42,902 nucleotides of DNA from Streptomyces antimicrobicus (lineage in GTDB: Bacteria; Actinomycetota; Actinomycetes; Streptomycetales; Streptomycetaceae). Made by a program: the position numbers and the translations under genes. Below, piece by piece: positions 26,176 through 34,945 of the stretch. Every line of letters begins with the position of its first letter. Position 1 is the stretch's first letter. Below the pieces are notes generated by a model. It was not told the origin of the DNA and did not search any database. It worked only from the letters and a program-made list of their open reading frames with translations. Where the stretch lies: assembly GCF_020532625.1 (NCBI RefSeq), contig NZ_JAJAUY010000046.1, forward strand, positions 1-42,902, read 5' to 3'.

Positions 26176-27555
26176 ATGGCTGGCTCGAAGGCGGGCGCGG
26201 CCCTGGCCGCGCTCCGCGAGGATCTGTCAGGCGACGTCTTCGCCCCCGGCGACGCGGGGTACGACGAGGCGAGGGTCGTCTTCAACGCCATGGTCGACCG
26301 CCGTCCGGCGGTCATCGCCCAGGTCGAGAGCGAGGCGGACGTGGTCACCGCCGTGCGCTTCGCCCGGGAGCTGGACCTGCCGATCGCCGTGCGCGGCGGC
26401 GGGCACAGCGTCTCCGGCTCGGCGCTCGGCGACGGCGCGCTGGTGGTGGACCTGCGCCGGATGCACGAGGTCACGGTCCGTCCCGCGTCCCGGGCCGTAC
26501 GGGTCGGCGGCGGGGCCACGATGAGCCGTCTCGACCGCGCCTGCCAGCCGTACGAGCTGGCCACCACCGGAGGCCGGGTCTCCAGCACCGGGGTGGGCGG
26601 CTTCGTGCTGGGCGGCGGGTCGGGCTGGCTGGACCGCATGTGCGGCCTGGCCGTGGACAACCTGCTGGGCGTGGAGCTGGTCACCGCCGACGGCGAGCAG
26701 GTCACGGCCACCGCCGAGGACCGTCCCGAGCTGTTCTGGGCCCTGCACGGCGGCGGCGGGAACTTCGGCATCGCCACGTCCCTCACGCTGCGCCTGCACG
26801 CCCTGCCGCAGATGTCGATCGCGTTCCTGCTGTACCTGCCGGAGTACGGCCCGCAGGTGCTGCGCGCCTACCGCGACCTCATCGAGTCCGCCCCGCGCGA
26901 GGCGAGCGGCGCCGTGCTGTACCTGACCGGCCCGCCGGAGGAGTTCGTCCCGCCCGAGCTGGTCGGGCGGCTGCTGGCCGGGGCGCTGCTGACGTACGCC
27001 GGCCCCGAGGACCGGATGCGCAAGCTGGCCGAGCCGCTGCTGGCGGTCCCGCACGTGGTCGAGATGGTCACGCCGATCCCGTACGCGGACCTGCAGTGCA
27101 TGATCGACGACCCGCCGGGGATGCGGAACTACTGGTCGGCGGAGTACCTGACCGGGGCGCCCGACGCCTTCGTGGACGCCTTCTGCGGCATGGCGGCCAC
27201 GATGCCCGTGCCGAGCGGCACCCAGCACCTGGTGTGGCCGCAGGGCGGCGCGGTGGCCGAGGGCCCGGCCGACTACCCGGTGCCGTACCGGGACGCGCCG
27301 TGGGCGGTGCACCCGTTCGGCGTCTGGTCCGACCCGGCGGACGACGACCGGGTCCGCGGCTGGGTCAAGGACGTGCGGGCCGCCGTGGAGCCGTGGCGCA
27401 CCGGCGCGGTCTACCTGAACTTCCTCGGGGACGAGGGCGCGGACCGGGTGGTCGCCGGGCTGGGCGCGGAGAACATGCGGCGGCTGGGCGAGGTGAAGCG
27501 GAGGTACGACCCGGACAACGTCTTCCGCTTCAACCACAACATCAAGCCGCTGTGA
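26176..27555 (+). CDS. FAD-binding oxidoreductase (BBE-type)
   Basis: This 459-residue flavoprotein belongs to the vanillyl-alcohol oxidase/berberine-bridge superfamily. The FAD domain has PIAVRGGGHSVSG, whose His is the usual covalent flavin attachment site, and GVGGFVLGGGSGWLDRMCGLAVDNL. The C-terminal BBE segment is RRYDPDNVFRFNHNIKP. Substrates in this family range from sugars to secondary-metabolite intermediates, and nothing here fixes one. The ATG at 26176 has a weak GAGGG site. No biosynthetic cluster surrounds it, so a general oxidase role is as likely as a specialised one. Confidence 0.9.
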   Translation: MAGSKAGAALAALREDLSGDVFAPGDAGYDEARVVFNAMVDRRPAVIAQVESEADVVTAVRFARELDLPIAVRGGGHSVSGSALGDGALVVDLRRMHEVTVRPASRAVRVGGGATMSRLDRACQPYELATTGGRVSSTGVGGFVLGGGSGWLDRMCGLAVDNLLGVELVTADGEQVTATAEDRPELFWALHGGGGNFGIATSLTLRLHALPQMSIAFLLYLPEYGPQVLRAYRDLIESAPREASGAVLYLTGPPEEFVPPELVGRLLAGALLTYAGPEDRMRKLAEPLLAVPHVVEMVTPIPYADLQCMIDDPPGMRNYWSAEYLTGAPDAFVDAFCGMAATMPVPSGTQHLVWPQGGAVAEGPADYPVPYRDAPWAVHPFGVWSDPADDDRVRGWVKDVRAAVEPWRTGAVYLNFLGDEGADRVVAGLGAENMRRLGEVKRRYDPDNVFRFNHNIKPL

Positions 27556-27665
27556 GCGGACGCCCGGCAGAGAGCTCCGCAGGGATCCCCGACGGCACCT
27601 TCGCGGGCACCTCCGCGGGCACCTCCGTAGCGGCCGGAACCGGCCGGGAGGTACCGTCCGGCGAC

Positions 27666-29291
27666 ATGGACAACCAGGGCGGGATCACCGTTCAACGAGC
27701 ACTTGAGCTGCCCGGACTGCGCAGCGGACTGCCGGAGGTGGTGGCGTGCGCCGACCGGCTGGGGCGGACCGTGCGCTGGGTGCACGCCGGCGAGGTGCCG
27801 AACATCGCCTCCCTGCTCAAGGGCGGGGAGCTGCTGCTGACGACGGGCCTGGGACTGGGCACCCGGCCCGCCGAGCAGCGCGCGTTCGTCCGCCGGCTCG
27901 CCGACCGGGGCATCGCGGCGCTGGTGGTGGAGCTCGGCCCGCGGTTCACCCGGCTGCCGGCGACGCTCGTGGACACCGCGCGGGCGGCCGGGCTGCCGCT
28001 GGTGCAGCTGCACCGCGAGGTGCCGTTCGTGACGGTGACCGAGGAGGTCCACACCGAGATCGTCAACGGCCACTACGCGCTGCTGCAGCGGGCCGAGGAG
28101 GTGCACCGGCGGTGCACCGAGGCCCTGCTCGGCGGCGGGGGCGTCCCGCAGGTGCTGCGGATCCTGGCCGACTTCACGGCCAACCCGGTGTTCCTGGAGA
28201 CCCCGGACGCCCAGCTGCTCTACGCCGCCGGCAGCAGCTCCGGCGACCCGGGCGCGGACCCGCTCCAGGTGTGGGAGGGGCTGCGCGGCCAGCGCGGGGA
28301 GGCCCCGCCGTCGAACGCCGTCGTGGTCGACGTGCCCGGCGGCGGACCGGGCACCGGCGCGGTGCGGGCCCGGCTGGTGCTGCTGGGGGTGTCGACCCCG
28401 CTGCTGCCGGTGCACCGGATGGCCGCCGAGCGCACGGCGGGCGTGCTCGCGGTGGTGCTGATGCAGGCCCGGCAGGAGGAGGAGCTCGCGGCGCGCGGGC
28501 GCGGCGACTTCCTGACCGACCTGGCGGAGGGCCGGATCTCGGCCGAGGACGCGCCGGCCCAGGCGCGGGTGCTGGGCTTCCGGCCGGGGGCCGGGCCGCT
28601 GCTGCCGGTGGTGATGCGGCTGGCGGCGGAGCTCGGCCCGGCGGGGAACTGGTCGGTGCTGGCCCGGGCGGTGTCGGAGGAGCTGTCGGCGGTGGGCGTG
28701 CCGGTGCTGCTGGGGGTCCGCCCGGTGGAGGGCAGGGTTCCGCTGCTGGTGGCGCTGCGGTCGGAAGGCGAGCGCACCGCGGTGGCCGACCGGGTGGCGG
28801 CGGCGCTGCGGGCGGGCGTGGAGCGGGCCGGGCTGGACCGGGCCGGGGCGCCGCCGGCCGTGGTGGTCGGCGTGGCTGGCGGCTGGACGGCGGCCTCCTC
28901 GGGGCTGCGGCACGCCGCCGAGACGGCCACCGCCGCCCACGGGCTGCCGCCCCGCCCCTGGTACGACGCCCGCCGGCTGGACATCGACCTGCTGCTGTGG
29001 CGGCTGCGCGAGCATCCGGACCTGGCGGCCTTCGTGGACCGGGCGATCGGCGCGCTGCGGGTGCACGACGCGACCTCGCGCCCGGCGCTGCTGCCCACGC
29101 TGGAGACGTACCTGGCGCACGCGGGACGCAAGGCGGAGACGGCCCGCGAACTGCACCTGAACCGCCAGACCCTGTACAACCGCCTGGCCCGCATCTCGGA
29201 GCTGCTGGGCACCGATCTGGACGACCCGGAGACGGTCCTGTCGCTGAGCCTGGCCCTGCGGGCCCGCCGGCACACGCAGAGCACGGCCTAG
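27666..29291 (+). CDS. PucR-family transcriptional regulator
   Basis: This 541-residue regulator has the full PucR layout. A PUR-type N-terminal domain (about residues 10-130, TVQRALELPGLRSGLPEVVAC and LLKGGELLLTTGLGL) is followed by a central GGDEF-like fold (about 280-420). A C-terminal HTH_30 domain (about 480-535) contains HAGRKAETARELHLNRQTLYNRLARI. PucR proteins control purine, amine or amino-acid catabolism genes; the target here is unknown, perhaps the upstream oxidoreductase 110 nt away. I chose the ATG at 27666; GGGAGG lies somewhat far upstream. The stop is shared with the convergent glycosyltransferase gene within a CTAG. Confidence 0.9.
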   Translation: MDNQGGITVQRALELPGLRSGLPEVVACADRLGRTVRWVHAGEVPNIASLLKGGELLLTTGLGLGTRPAEQRAFVRRLADRGIAALVVELGPRFTRLPATLVDTARAAGLPLVQLHREVPFVTVTEEVHTEIVNGHYALLQRAEEVHRRCTEALLGGGGVPQVLRILADFTANPVFLETPDAQLLYAAGSSSGDPGADPLQVWEGLRGQRGEAPPSNAVVVDVPGGGPGTGAVRARLVLLGVSTPLLPVHRMAAERTAGVLAVVLMQARQEEELAARGRGDFLTDLAEGRISAEDAPAQARVLGFRPGAGPLLPVVMRLAAELGPAGNWSVLARAVSEELSAVGVPVLLGVRPVEGRVPLLVALRSEGERTAVADRVAAALRAGVERAGLDRAGAPPAVVVGVAGGWTAASSGLRHAAETATAAHGLPPRPWYDARRLDIDLLLWRLREHPDLAAFVDRAIGALRVHDATSRPALLPTLETYLAHAGRKAETARELHLNRQTLYNRLARISELLGTDLDDPETVLSLSLALRARRHTQSTA

Positions 29292-30403
29292 GGGCGCCGG
29301 CGGTCCAGCAGCTCGTCGTAGACCGACAGGACCTGGGCCACCGTGTCGTCCTCCGACGGCCAGGTGGCCGCCTGGGCACGGCCGGCCCGGGCCAGGGCCG
29401 CGCGGCGGGCCGGGTCGGCGATCAGGGAGGTCACCGCCCGCGCCAGGGCCTCGGCGTCGCCGTAGGGGACCAGGACGGCCGCGTCACCGACCAGCTCGGG
29501 CACCCCGCCGACCTTGGTCGCCACCAGCGCCACCCCGGCCCGCAGCGCCTCCTGCGCCAGCAGGGACCGGGCCTCCCAACGGCTCGGCAGCACCGCCACG
29601 TCGGCGGCGGCCAGCAGGTCCAGCACGTCCGTACGCCGCCCCAGCAGCCGCACCGGCAGGGCCTCGGCCTCGATCCGCCGGGCCAGCGCCGCCCGCAGGG
29701 CGCCCTCCCCGGCGATGACCAGCAGCGGCGCGGGATCCAGCGCCCGCCATGCCCGCGCGGCGTCCAGCAGCACGCCGTAGCCGCGGTGCGGCACGAGGCT
29801 GCCCACGGCGATCAGCAGCGGCCGGTCCAGCGCGCCCAGTTCGGCGCGGACCTTGCCCGGTTCGGCCCCGTGGGAGGAGACGGCGGCCATCGGCACGGTC
29901 ACCGGCGCGAGCCGCGCGTCCCGGGCCCCGCGCAGCCGCGCCAGGTCCACCTGGTCCGAGGAGGTGCCCAGCACCACCGCGGCGGCCCGCGCCACCCGCC
30001 GCTCCAGCACCCGGGTCAGCCGCGCCAGCGGCCCGCCGGCGTCCGGCCCGCCGCCGTGCCAGGTCACCACCAGCGGCACCCGGAACCCGCTCAGCGCCAG
30101 GGCGGCCCGCATCCCGGCCTGCACCCCGTGCGCGTGCACCACGTCCGCGCCGGCGCACGCCGAGCGCAGGGAGCTCACCGCGGCCGGGGTGAACTGCGCC
30201 CCCGCGCCCGTGAAGTCGTACTCGCCCTCCGCCTCGACCGGCGCGCACACCGTCACCCGCACCCCGCGCGCGGCCAGTCCGCCGGCCAGGGACCGCACGT
30301 GGGCGCTGCTGCCCGCCCCGCCGGAGCCCCCGAGGACTTGGACGGTACGCATCGGCACCCGCCCGAACGGCGGGCCCGCAACCGGAACCGGTGTGCTGCT
30401 CAC
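29288..30403 (-). CDS. GT4-type glycosyltransferase
   Basis: This 371-residue GT-B fold protein resembles retaining glycosyltransferases of family 4. The N-terminal acceptor domain has VQVLGGSGGAGSSAHVRSLAGGLA and ADVVHAHGVQAG. The C-terminal donor domain has LLIAVGSLVPHRGYGVLLDA and the nucleotide-sugar region LPSRWEARSLLAQEALRAGVALVATKVGGVPELV. It lacks a membrane segment and probably works at the inner membrane face on a lipid or small-molecule acceptor. The GTG at 30403 has AGGAG 8 nt upstream; the ATG 17 codons later is a poorer choice. It is downstream of recN but beyond a strong terminator. Confidence 0.92.
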   Translation of the reverse strand: MSSTPVPVAGPPFGRVPMRTVQVLGGSGGAGSSAHVRSLAGGLAARGVRVTVCAPVEAEGEYDFTGAGAQFTPAAVSSLRSACAGADVVHAHGVQAGMRAALALSGFRVPLVVTWHGGGPDAGGPLARLTRVLERRVARAAAVVLGTSSDQVDLARLRGARDARLAPVTVPMAAVSSHGAEPGKVRAELGALDRPLLIAVGSLVPHRGYGVLLDAARAWRALDPAPLLVIAGEGALRAALARRIEAEALPVRLLGRRTDVLDLLAAADVAVLPSRWEARSLLAQEALRAGVALVATKVGGVPELVGDAAVLVPYGDAEALARAVTSLIADPARRAALARAGRAQAATWPSEDDTVAQVLSVYDELLDRRRP

Positions 30404-30540
30404 GGCCGGAGCTCCTGGGTGAGGGAGGCAGGGACGTCGCCCAGGATGCCAGCCCGTACGCGCGTTCCGAGACCATTCGGGTGCGGATCCCGGCCGGGAT
30501 GACCCCGCGCGCCGTCAGCTATCACCCACACGGGCTACAT

Positions 30541-30573
30541 GTCCGTCACCCCGGGGCACCCGGGGTGACGGAC
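30541..30573 (-). terminator. terminator after recN
   Basis: GTCCGTCACCCCGGG-GCA-CCCGGGGTGACGGAC is a perfect 15-bp stem beginning one base after the recN stop codon. The 137 bp between it and the glycosyltransferase start hold that gene's promoter; I see no other gene. Confidence 0.85.
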
Positions 30574-30574
30574 C

Positions 30575-32332
30575 TCAGCCGTCGGCGCGGGCCGCCGCGA
30601 GGAGCTCCTCCGCATGGGCGCGGGCCGTCTCGGAGTCCTCCTGGCCGGCCAGCATCCGCGACAGCTCGCGGACCCGGGCCTCGCCCTCCAGCACCGTGAC
30701 ACCGCTGCGCGTCACCGAGCCGTCGTTGGTCTTCTCCACCAGCAGCTGCCGGTCCGCGAACGCGGCCACCTGCGGCAGGTGCGTGACGACCACGACCTGC
30801 GCCGACTTGGCCAGCTTCGCCAGCCGCCGCCCGACCTCGACCGCCGCCTTGCCGCCGACGCCCGCGTCCACCTCGTCGAACAGGTACGTCGGAACCGGGT
30901 CCGAGCCCGCGAAGACGACCTCCACCGCGAGCATCACCCGGGACAGCTCACCGCCCGAGGCGCCCTTGGCGATCGGCCGGGGCTGGGCGCCGGGGTGCGG
31001 GGCGAGCAGCAGCTCGACCTCGTCCGCGCCGGTCGGCCCGTACAGGACCGGCCGGCCGCCGACCTCGACGCCCTCCCCGGAGGGGTCCTCGGTCTGCCGG
31101 ATGTCGATGGTGACCCGCGCGTGCGGCATCGCCAGCGACGCCAGCTCCGCGGTCACGGCGGCGGCGAACCGCTCGGCCGCCTCCGTCCGGGCGTCGGTCA
31201 GGGCCTGGGCCAGTCCGGACAGTTCCGCCCGCAGCGCGTCCCGCTCGGCGGTCAGTTCGGTGATCCGCTCGTCGTCGCCGTCCAGCTCCAGCAGCCGGGC
31301 GGCACCCGTCTCGGCCCACCGCAGGACCGCGTCGACGCCCTCCTCGGCGGTGCCGTACTTGCGCACCAGCTGCAGCAGCGCCGCGCGCCGCTCCTCCACC
31401 GCGGCCAGCCGCAGCGGATCGGCGTCCAGGTCGTCGGCGTACCCGGCGAGCTCCCCGGCCACGTCCGCCAGCAGGATGCCCAGCTCCCCGATCCGCTCGG
31501 CGAGCGAGGCGAGCGCCGGGTCGTGCGCCCGTACGGCGTCCAGCGCCCGGTGCGCGCCCGCGACCAGGGTGCTGGCGTCGACGCCCTCGGGGTCCTCCGG
31601 ATCGCCCGCGAGCGCGCGGTGCGCGAGCTGGGCGGCACCCGCCAGCGACTCGGCGTGGCCGAGCCGCTCGGCCTCGGCGGCGAGCTCGGCGTCCTCGCCG
31701 GCCCGCGGTTCCACGGCGGCGATCTCGTCCAGCCCGAAGCGCAGCAGGTCGGCCTCCTGGGCCCGTTCCCGGGCCCGGGTGGTGATCTCCTCCAGCTCGG
31801 CCGCCACGGCCCGCAGCCGCCGGTAGGCGGCCGCGTACTTCTCCAGCGGGACGGCGACCGCGTCGCCGGCGTACCGGTCCAGGGCCTGCCGCTGCCGGGC
31901 GGGCCGCAGCAGGCCCTGCTGGTCGGTCTGGCCGTGGACGGCGACCAGGTCGTCGGCGAGCTCACCCAGCAGCCCGACGGGCACCGAGCGGCCGCCGACG
32001 TGGGCGCGCGAGCGCCCCTCGGCGGAGACGGTGCGGCTGATCAGCAGCGCGCCGTCGTCCAGCTCGGCCCCGGCCTCCTCGGCCCGTACGGCGGCGGGGG
32101 CGTCCGGCCGCATCACGATGCGGCCCTCGACGACCGCCGCCTTGGACCCGATCCGTACCAGCGCCGGGTCGGCCCGGCCGCCGAGCAGCAGCCCGAGGCT
32201 GGTGACGACCATCGTCTTGCCCGCGCCGGTCTCGCCGGTCACCGCGGTGAATCCGGGCGACAGCTCGACCACCGCGTCGTCGATGACGCCCAGCGACCGT
32301 ATCCGCATCTCCTCAAGCACGCTGAAGACCAT
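30575..32332 (-). CDS. recN: DNA repair protein RecN
   Basis: RecN is an SMC-like ATPase acting in double-strand break repair. The 585-residue protein has Walker A GETGAGKT at 33-40, two long helical arms (about 150-370, Ala/Glu/Leu-rich, coiled coil), the signature KGASGGELSRVMLA and Walker B TYLFDEVDAGVGG, with VVVTHLPQVAAFAD following. I chose the ATG at 32332 by similarity to known Streptomyces starts; it lacks a Shine-Dalgarno. GAGGAG lies directly against an internal ATG at 32308, so the alternatives remain open. It is bounded by terminators on both sides and must have its own promoter within about 50 bp. I saw no SOS box. Confidence 0.95.
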   Translation of the reverse strand: MVFSVLEEMRIRSLGVIDDAVVELSPGFTAVTGETGAGKTMVVTSLGLLLGGRADPALVRIGSKAAVVEGRIVMRPDAPAAVRAEEAGAELDDGALLISRTVSAEGRSRAHVGGRSVPVGLLGELADDLVAVHGQTDQQGLLRPARQRQALDRYAGDAVAVPLEKYAAAYRRLRAVAAELEEITTRARERAQEADLLRFGLDEIAAVEPRAGEDAELAAEAERLGHAESLAGAAQLAHRALAGDPEDPEGVDASTLVAGAHRALDAVRAHDPALASLAERIGELGILLADVAGELAGYADDLDADPLRLAAVEERRAALLQLVRKYGTAEEGVDAVLRWAETGAARLLELDGDDERITELTAERDALRAELSGLAQALTDARTEAAERFAAAVTAELASLAMPHARVTIDIRQTEDPSGEGVEVGGRPVLYGPTGADEVELLLAPHPGAQPRPIAKGASGGELSRVMLAVEVVFAGSDPVPTYLFDEVDAGVGGKAAVEVGRRLAKLAKSAQVVVVTHLPQVAAFADRQLLVEKTNDGSVTRSGVTVLEGEARVRELSRMLAGQEDSETARAHAEELLAAARADG

Positions 32333-32382
32333 ACAGAGGTTTGGCACGTCGGATGTGACCTCGCCCCCTCACCCGCTGGTCG

Positions 32383-32417
32383 GCCACCTGCCCCGTCACC
32401 CTGACGGGGCAGGTGGC
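32383..32417 (-). terminator. terminator after NAD kinase
   Basis: GCCACCTGCCCCGTCA-CCC-TGACGGGGCAGGTGGC is a perfect 16-bp stem with a 3-nt loop, 14 nt beyond the NAD kinase stop. Confidence 0.87.
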
Positions 32418-32431
32418 ACGGGCCGCGCCCG

Positions 32432-33352
32432 TCAGTGCGGGGCGCCGCGCCAGCCGGACACCGGCAGCGCGAACTTCGCCACCAGCCGGTCGGTGAACAC
32501 CGCGTGGTGCAGCCGCGCCAGCCGCACCGGCACGCTGCCGCGGCGGACCTCCACGCGGGCGCTCGGCGGCAGCTCCAGCGTGCGCCGCCCGTCGCACCAC
32601 AGCACGCCGTGCGGGGTCCCGGTCTGGACCTCCACCGCCAGCACCGAGTCCGGCGAGGTCACCAGCGGCTTCGCGAACAGCGCGTGCGCGCTGATCGGGA
32701 CCATCAGCAGCGCCTCCACCTCCGGCCAGACCACGGGGCCGCCGGCGGAGAACGCGTACGCCGTCGAGCCGGTCGGCGTCGCGCAGACGATCCCGTCGCA
32801 GCCGAAGCCCGTGACCGGCCGGCCGTCGATCTCCAGGACGACCTCGAGCATCCGCTCCGGGGACACCTTCTGCACGGCGGCCTCGTTGAGCGCCCAGTCC
32901 CGGTGGACGACGTCCCCGTTGGTCCGCACGATCACGTCGAGGGTCATCCGCTCCTCGACCTCGTAGTCCCGGGTGACCACCCGGTCCACGACCTTGTCCA
33001 GGTCGTCCCGCTCGGCCTCGGCGAGGAAGCCCACCCGTCCGAGGTTGACCCCGAGCATCGGCACCCCGGAGCCGCGCGCGAACTCCGCGCCGCGCAGCAG
33101 CGTGCCGTCGCCGCCGAGCACGATCAGCAGCTCGCAGCCGTCGAGCACGCCGGGCGTGGTCTCGGTGACCAGCTCCACCTCGGGCGGCAGCGGCAGGTTC
33201 ACCGCCTCGTGCTTGAGTACCCGTACCCCCAGTCCGCTGCGCAGCAGACCCTGTACGACCAGCTCCGCGCTGCGGATGGCCGCCGGCCGTCCGGTGTGCG
33301 CGAGCAGGAAGACGGTCCGCCCCGTCACGGAACCCCCTGTTGAAGTTGTCAC
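32432..33352 (-). CDS. nadK: NAD kinase
   Basis: This enzyme phosphorylates NAD to NADP. The 306-residue protein has the GGDG motif (LLIVLGGDGTLLRGAE), GVNLGRVGFLAE, the Gly-rich CDGIVCATPTGSTAYAFSAGG and NEAAVQK. I chose the GTG at 33352, which overlaps the tlyA stop (GTGA) and has GGAGGGG upstream; an in-frame GTG eight codons later also has a ribosome site. The tlyA-NAD kinase pair, with recN next, is a conserved actinobacterial order. The operon ends at the strong terminator just downstream. Confidence 0.96.
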   Translation of the reverse strand: MTTSTGGSVTGRTVFLLAHTGRPAAIRSAELVVQGLLRSGLGVRVLKHEAVNLPLPPEVELVTETTPGVLDGCELLIVLGGDGTLLRGAEFARGSGVPMLGVNLGRVGFLAEAERDDLDKVVDRVVTRDYEVEERMTLDVIVRTNGDVVHRDWALNEAAVQKVSPERMLEVVLEIDGRPVTGFGCDGIVCATPTGSTAYAFSAGGPVVWPEVEALLMVPISAHALFAKPLVTSPDSVLAVEVQTGTPHGVLWCDGRRTLELPPSARVEVRRGSVPVRLARLHHAVFTDRLVAKFALPVSGWRGAPH

Positions 33353-34164
33353 CGCGGCCCCTCCGCCACTGCACGGTCAACATCGGCCGGGTCGAGGGCC
33401 GGTGCCCCCGCCCGCAGCCACAGAAAGTACTCGACGTTCCCCGACGGGCCGGGCAGCGGACTCGCGGTCACCCCGAGCACGCCCAGCCCCAGCTCCCCCG
33501 CCTGCCGGGCGACCTCGCACACGGCCTGCGCGCGCAGCTCCGGGCTGCGCACCACGCCGCCGCTGCCCAGGCGCTCCTTGCCCACCTCGAACTGCGGCTT
33601 CACCATCAGCACCAGGTCCGCGTCCGGCGCCGTGCACCGCACCAGCGCGGGCAGCACCAGCCCGATGGAGATGAAGGACAGGTCACCGACGACGAGGTCG
33701 ACGGGGATGCCGTCGATCTGCTCCAGGGTGAGCTCGCGCACGTTGGTGCGGTCCTTGACGGTGACCCGCTCGTCGCTCTGCAGCGACCACGCCAGCTGCC
33801 CGTAGCCGACGTCGACGGCCACCACGTGGGCCACCCCGGCGCGCAGCAGGACGTCGGTGAACCCGCCGGTGGAGGCGCCCGCGTCCAGCGCCCGCCGGCC
33901 CTCGACGCGCAGCCCCTGCGGGACGAAGGCGGCGAGCGCCCCGGCCAGCTTGTGCCCGCCGCGCGAGACGTAGTCGGGGTCGCTGTCGTCCTTGAGCACC
34001 ACCAGGGCGGCGCTGGTCTCGACCTGGGTGGCCGCCTTGGTCGCGGTGGCCCCGCCGACGGTGACCCGGCCGGCGGCGATCAGCTGGCCCGCGTGCTCCC
34101 GCGAGCGCGCCATCTTGCGGCGGACGAGTTCGGCGTCCAGGCGGCGGCGTGCCACTCCAGCCAC
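33349..34164 (-). CDS. tlyA: TlyA-type rRNA 2'-O-methyltransferase
   Basis: This 271-residue enzyme methylates ribose in 16S and 23S rRNA; in mycobacteria it determines capreomycin susceptibility. It joins an S4 RNA-binding domain (about residues 5-65, RRRLDAELVRRKMARSREHA) to an FtsJ-like methyltransferase domain with the SAM site LDAGASTGGFTDVLL, VVAVDVGYGQLAW and VMVKPQFEVGKERL. The GTG at 34164 has AGGAG about 11 nt upstream, lying at the end of the preceding gene. It is coupled by overlap to NAD kinase. A haemolysin label sometimes given to this family is historical. Confidence 0.95.
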   Translation of the reverse strand: MAGVARRRLDAELVRRKMARSREHAGQLIAAGRVTVGGATATKAATQVETSAALVVLKDDSDPDYVSRGGHKLAGALAAFVPQGLRVEGRRALDAGASTGGFTDVLLRAGVAHVVAVDVGYGQLAWSLQSDERVTVKDRTNVRELTLEQIDGIPVDLVVGDLSFISIGLVLPALVRCTAPDADLVLMVKPQFEVGKERLGSGGVVRSPELRAQAVCEVARQAGELGLGVLGVTASPLPGPSGNVEYFLWLRAGAPALDPADVDRAVAEGPR

Positions 34165-34171
34165 GTTCGGT

Positions 34172-34525
34172 TCAGCTCCTGTTGTCGTACGGACGAGGGG
34201 CGGGGGCGGCGTCCAGCGCGGTCAGCGCGTCACGCAGTCCCCTGTGAACATCCTCGTACACCTCGACATGTCCGTCCGCCGGGAGGTGGTCGGCGTCGGC
34301 CAGCCGCTCCAGCAGCGCGTCCACCCCGGCGTGGCCGGTGGGCATCCGTACGACGCCCAGCGGGGCCGGGCCGGCGGGCGCGTCGGCGCTCCCGTCGTCC
34401 TCGGGGACGGCGTGCGCCGGGGCGTCGGCCGCGGGGGCGCCGCCCGCCGGGGTCCCGTCGGCGGGGGCCGGGTCCGCCGGGTCCGCGTCCGCCGGGTCCC
34501 CGTCCGGGTTCACTTCGTCGGTCAT
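34172..34525 (-). CDS. small acidic conserved protein upstream of tlyA
   Basis: This 117-residue protein has an Asp/Ala/Pro-rich low-complexity N-terminal half and a conserved C-terminal motif (VRMPTGHAGVDALLERLADADHLP, then HVEVYEDVHRGLRDALTAL) of two short helices. I recognise the C-terminal motif as common to small Streptomyces proteins upstream of tlyA; no function is known. It ends 7 nt before the tlyA start, and its last codons contain the tlyA ribosome site, so they are very likely co-transcribed. The start at 34525 lacks a strong Shine-Dalgarno. Confidence 0.8.
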   Translation of the reverse strand: MTDEVNPDGDPADADPADPAPADGTPAGGAPAADAPAHAVPEDDGSADAPAGPAPLGVVRMPTGHAGVDALLERLADADHLPADGHVEVYEDVHRGLRDALTALDAAPAPRPYDNRS

Positions 34526-34530
34526 GCCCC

Positions 34531-34559
34531 GACGCTACCCCCTGGGACTGCGGTACGGT
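34531..34559 (+). promoter_or_regulatory. promoter of the SCP2-like gene
   Basis: GACGCT (34531-34536) and TACGGT (34554-34559) are 17 bp apart. Transcription would start at about 34566, only a few bases before the ATG at 34570, implying a nearly leaderless mRNA and explaining the missing ribosome site. Confidence 0.5.
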
Positions 34560-34569
34560 CGTGATCACG

Positions 34570-34917
34570 ATGGCGACCACCCAGGAGTGCCGCGCGGCGC
34601 TCGACAAGCTCTCCGACAATCTGGCCCGGGCCGGCGACGACGTGCGCGGCGCGGCCGCGCTCGACCGATCGCTCAGCTGCCACGTCACCGACCTCGACCG
34701 GACCTTCACCGGCCGGCTCGCGGGCGGCCGGATCCGGGTGGACGGCGTCCGTCCCGGCCCGCCCGCCACGAAGGCCCAGATCCGGCTGGCGATGACCGGC
34801 GACGACCTGGTGGCGCTGGTCGAGGGCGAGCTGAACTTCGCCAAGGCCTGGGCCACCGGCCGGGTCCGGCTGGAGGCGGGCGTGCGCGACCTGCTGCGCC
34901 TGCGCTCCCTGCTGTGA
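34570..34917 (+). CDS. SCP2 sterol-binding domain protein
   Basis: This 115-residue protein is a stand-alone SCP2-like domain, a hydrophobic-pocket fold that binds lipids. It has SCHVTDLDRTFTGRLAGGRI, IRLAMTGDDLVALVEGELNFAKAWATGRVRLEAG and LLRLRSLL, the usual pattern of the family. The physiological ligand is unknown. The ATG at 34570 follows a promoter almost directly; a GTG three codons upstream lies too close to the -10 box to be used. It converges with the siderophore ATPase gene 28 nt away. Confidence 0.87.
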   Translation: MATTQECRAALDKLSDNLARAGDDVRGAAALDRSLSCHVTDLDRTFTGRLAGGRIRVDGVRPGPPATKAQIRLAMTGDDLVALVEGELNFAKAWATGRVRLEAGVRDLLRLRSLL

Positions 34918-34945
34918 CGGCCCCGCCGCTGCGACGCCCCGCCGC

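Noticed and set aside
32333..32431. Search for an SOS (LexA) box before recN
   Set aside because: I found no GAAC-N4-GTTC-like palindrome in the short upstream region.
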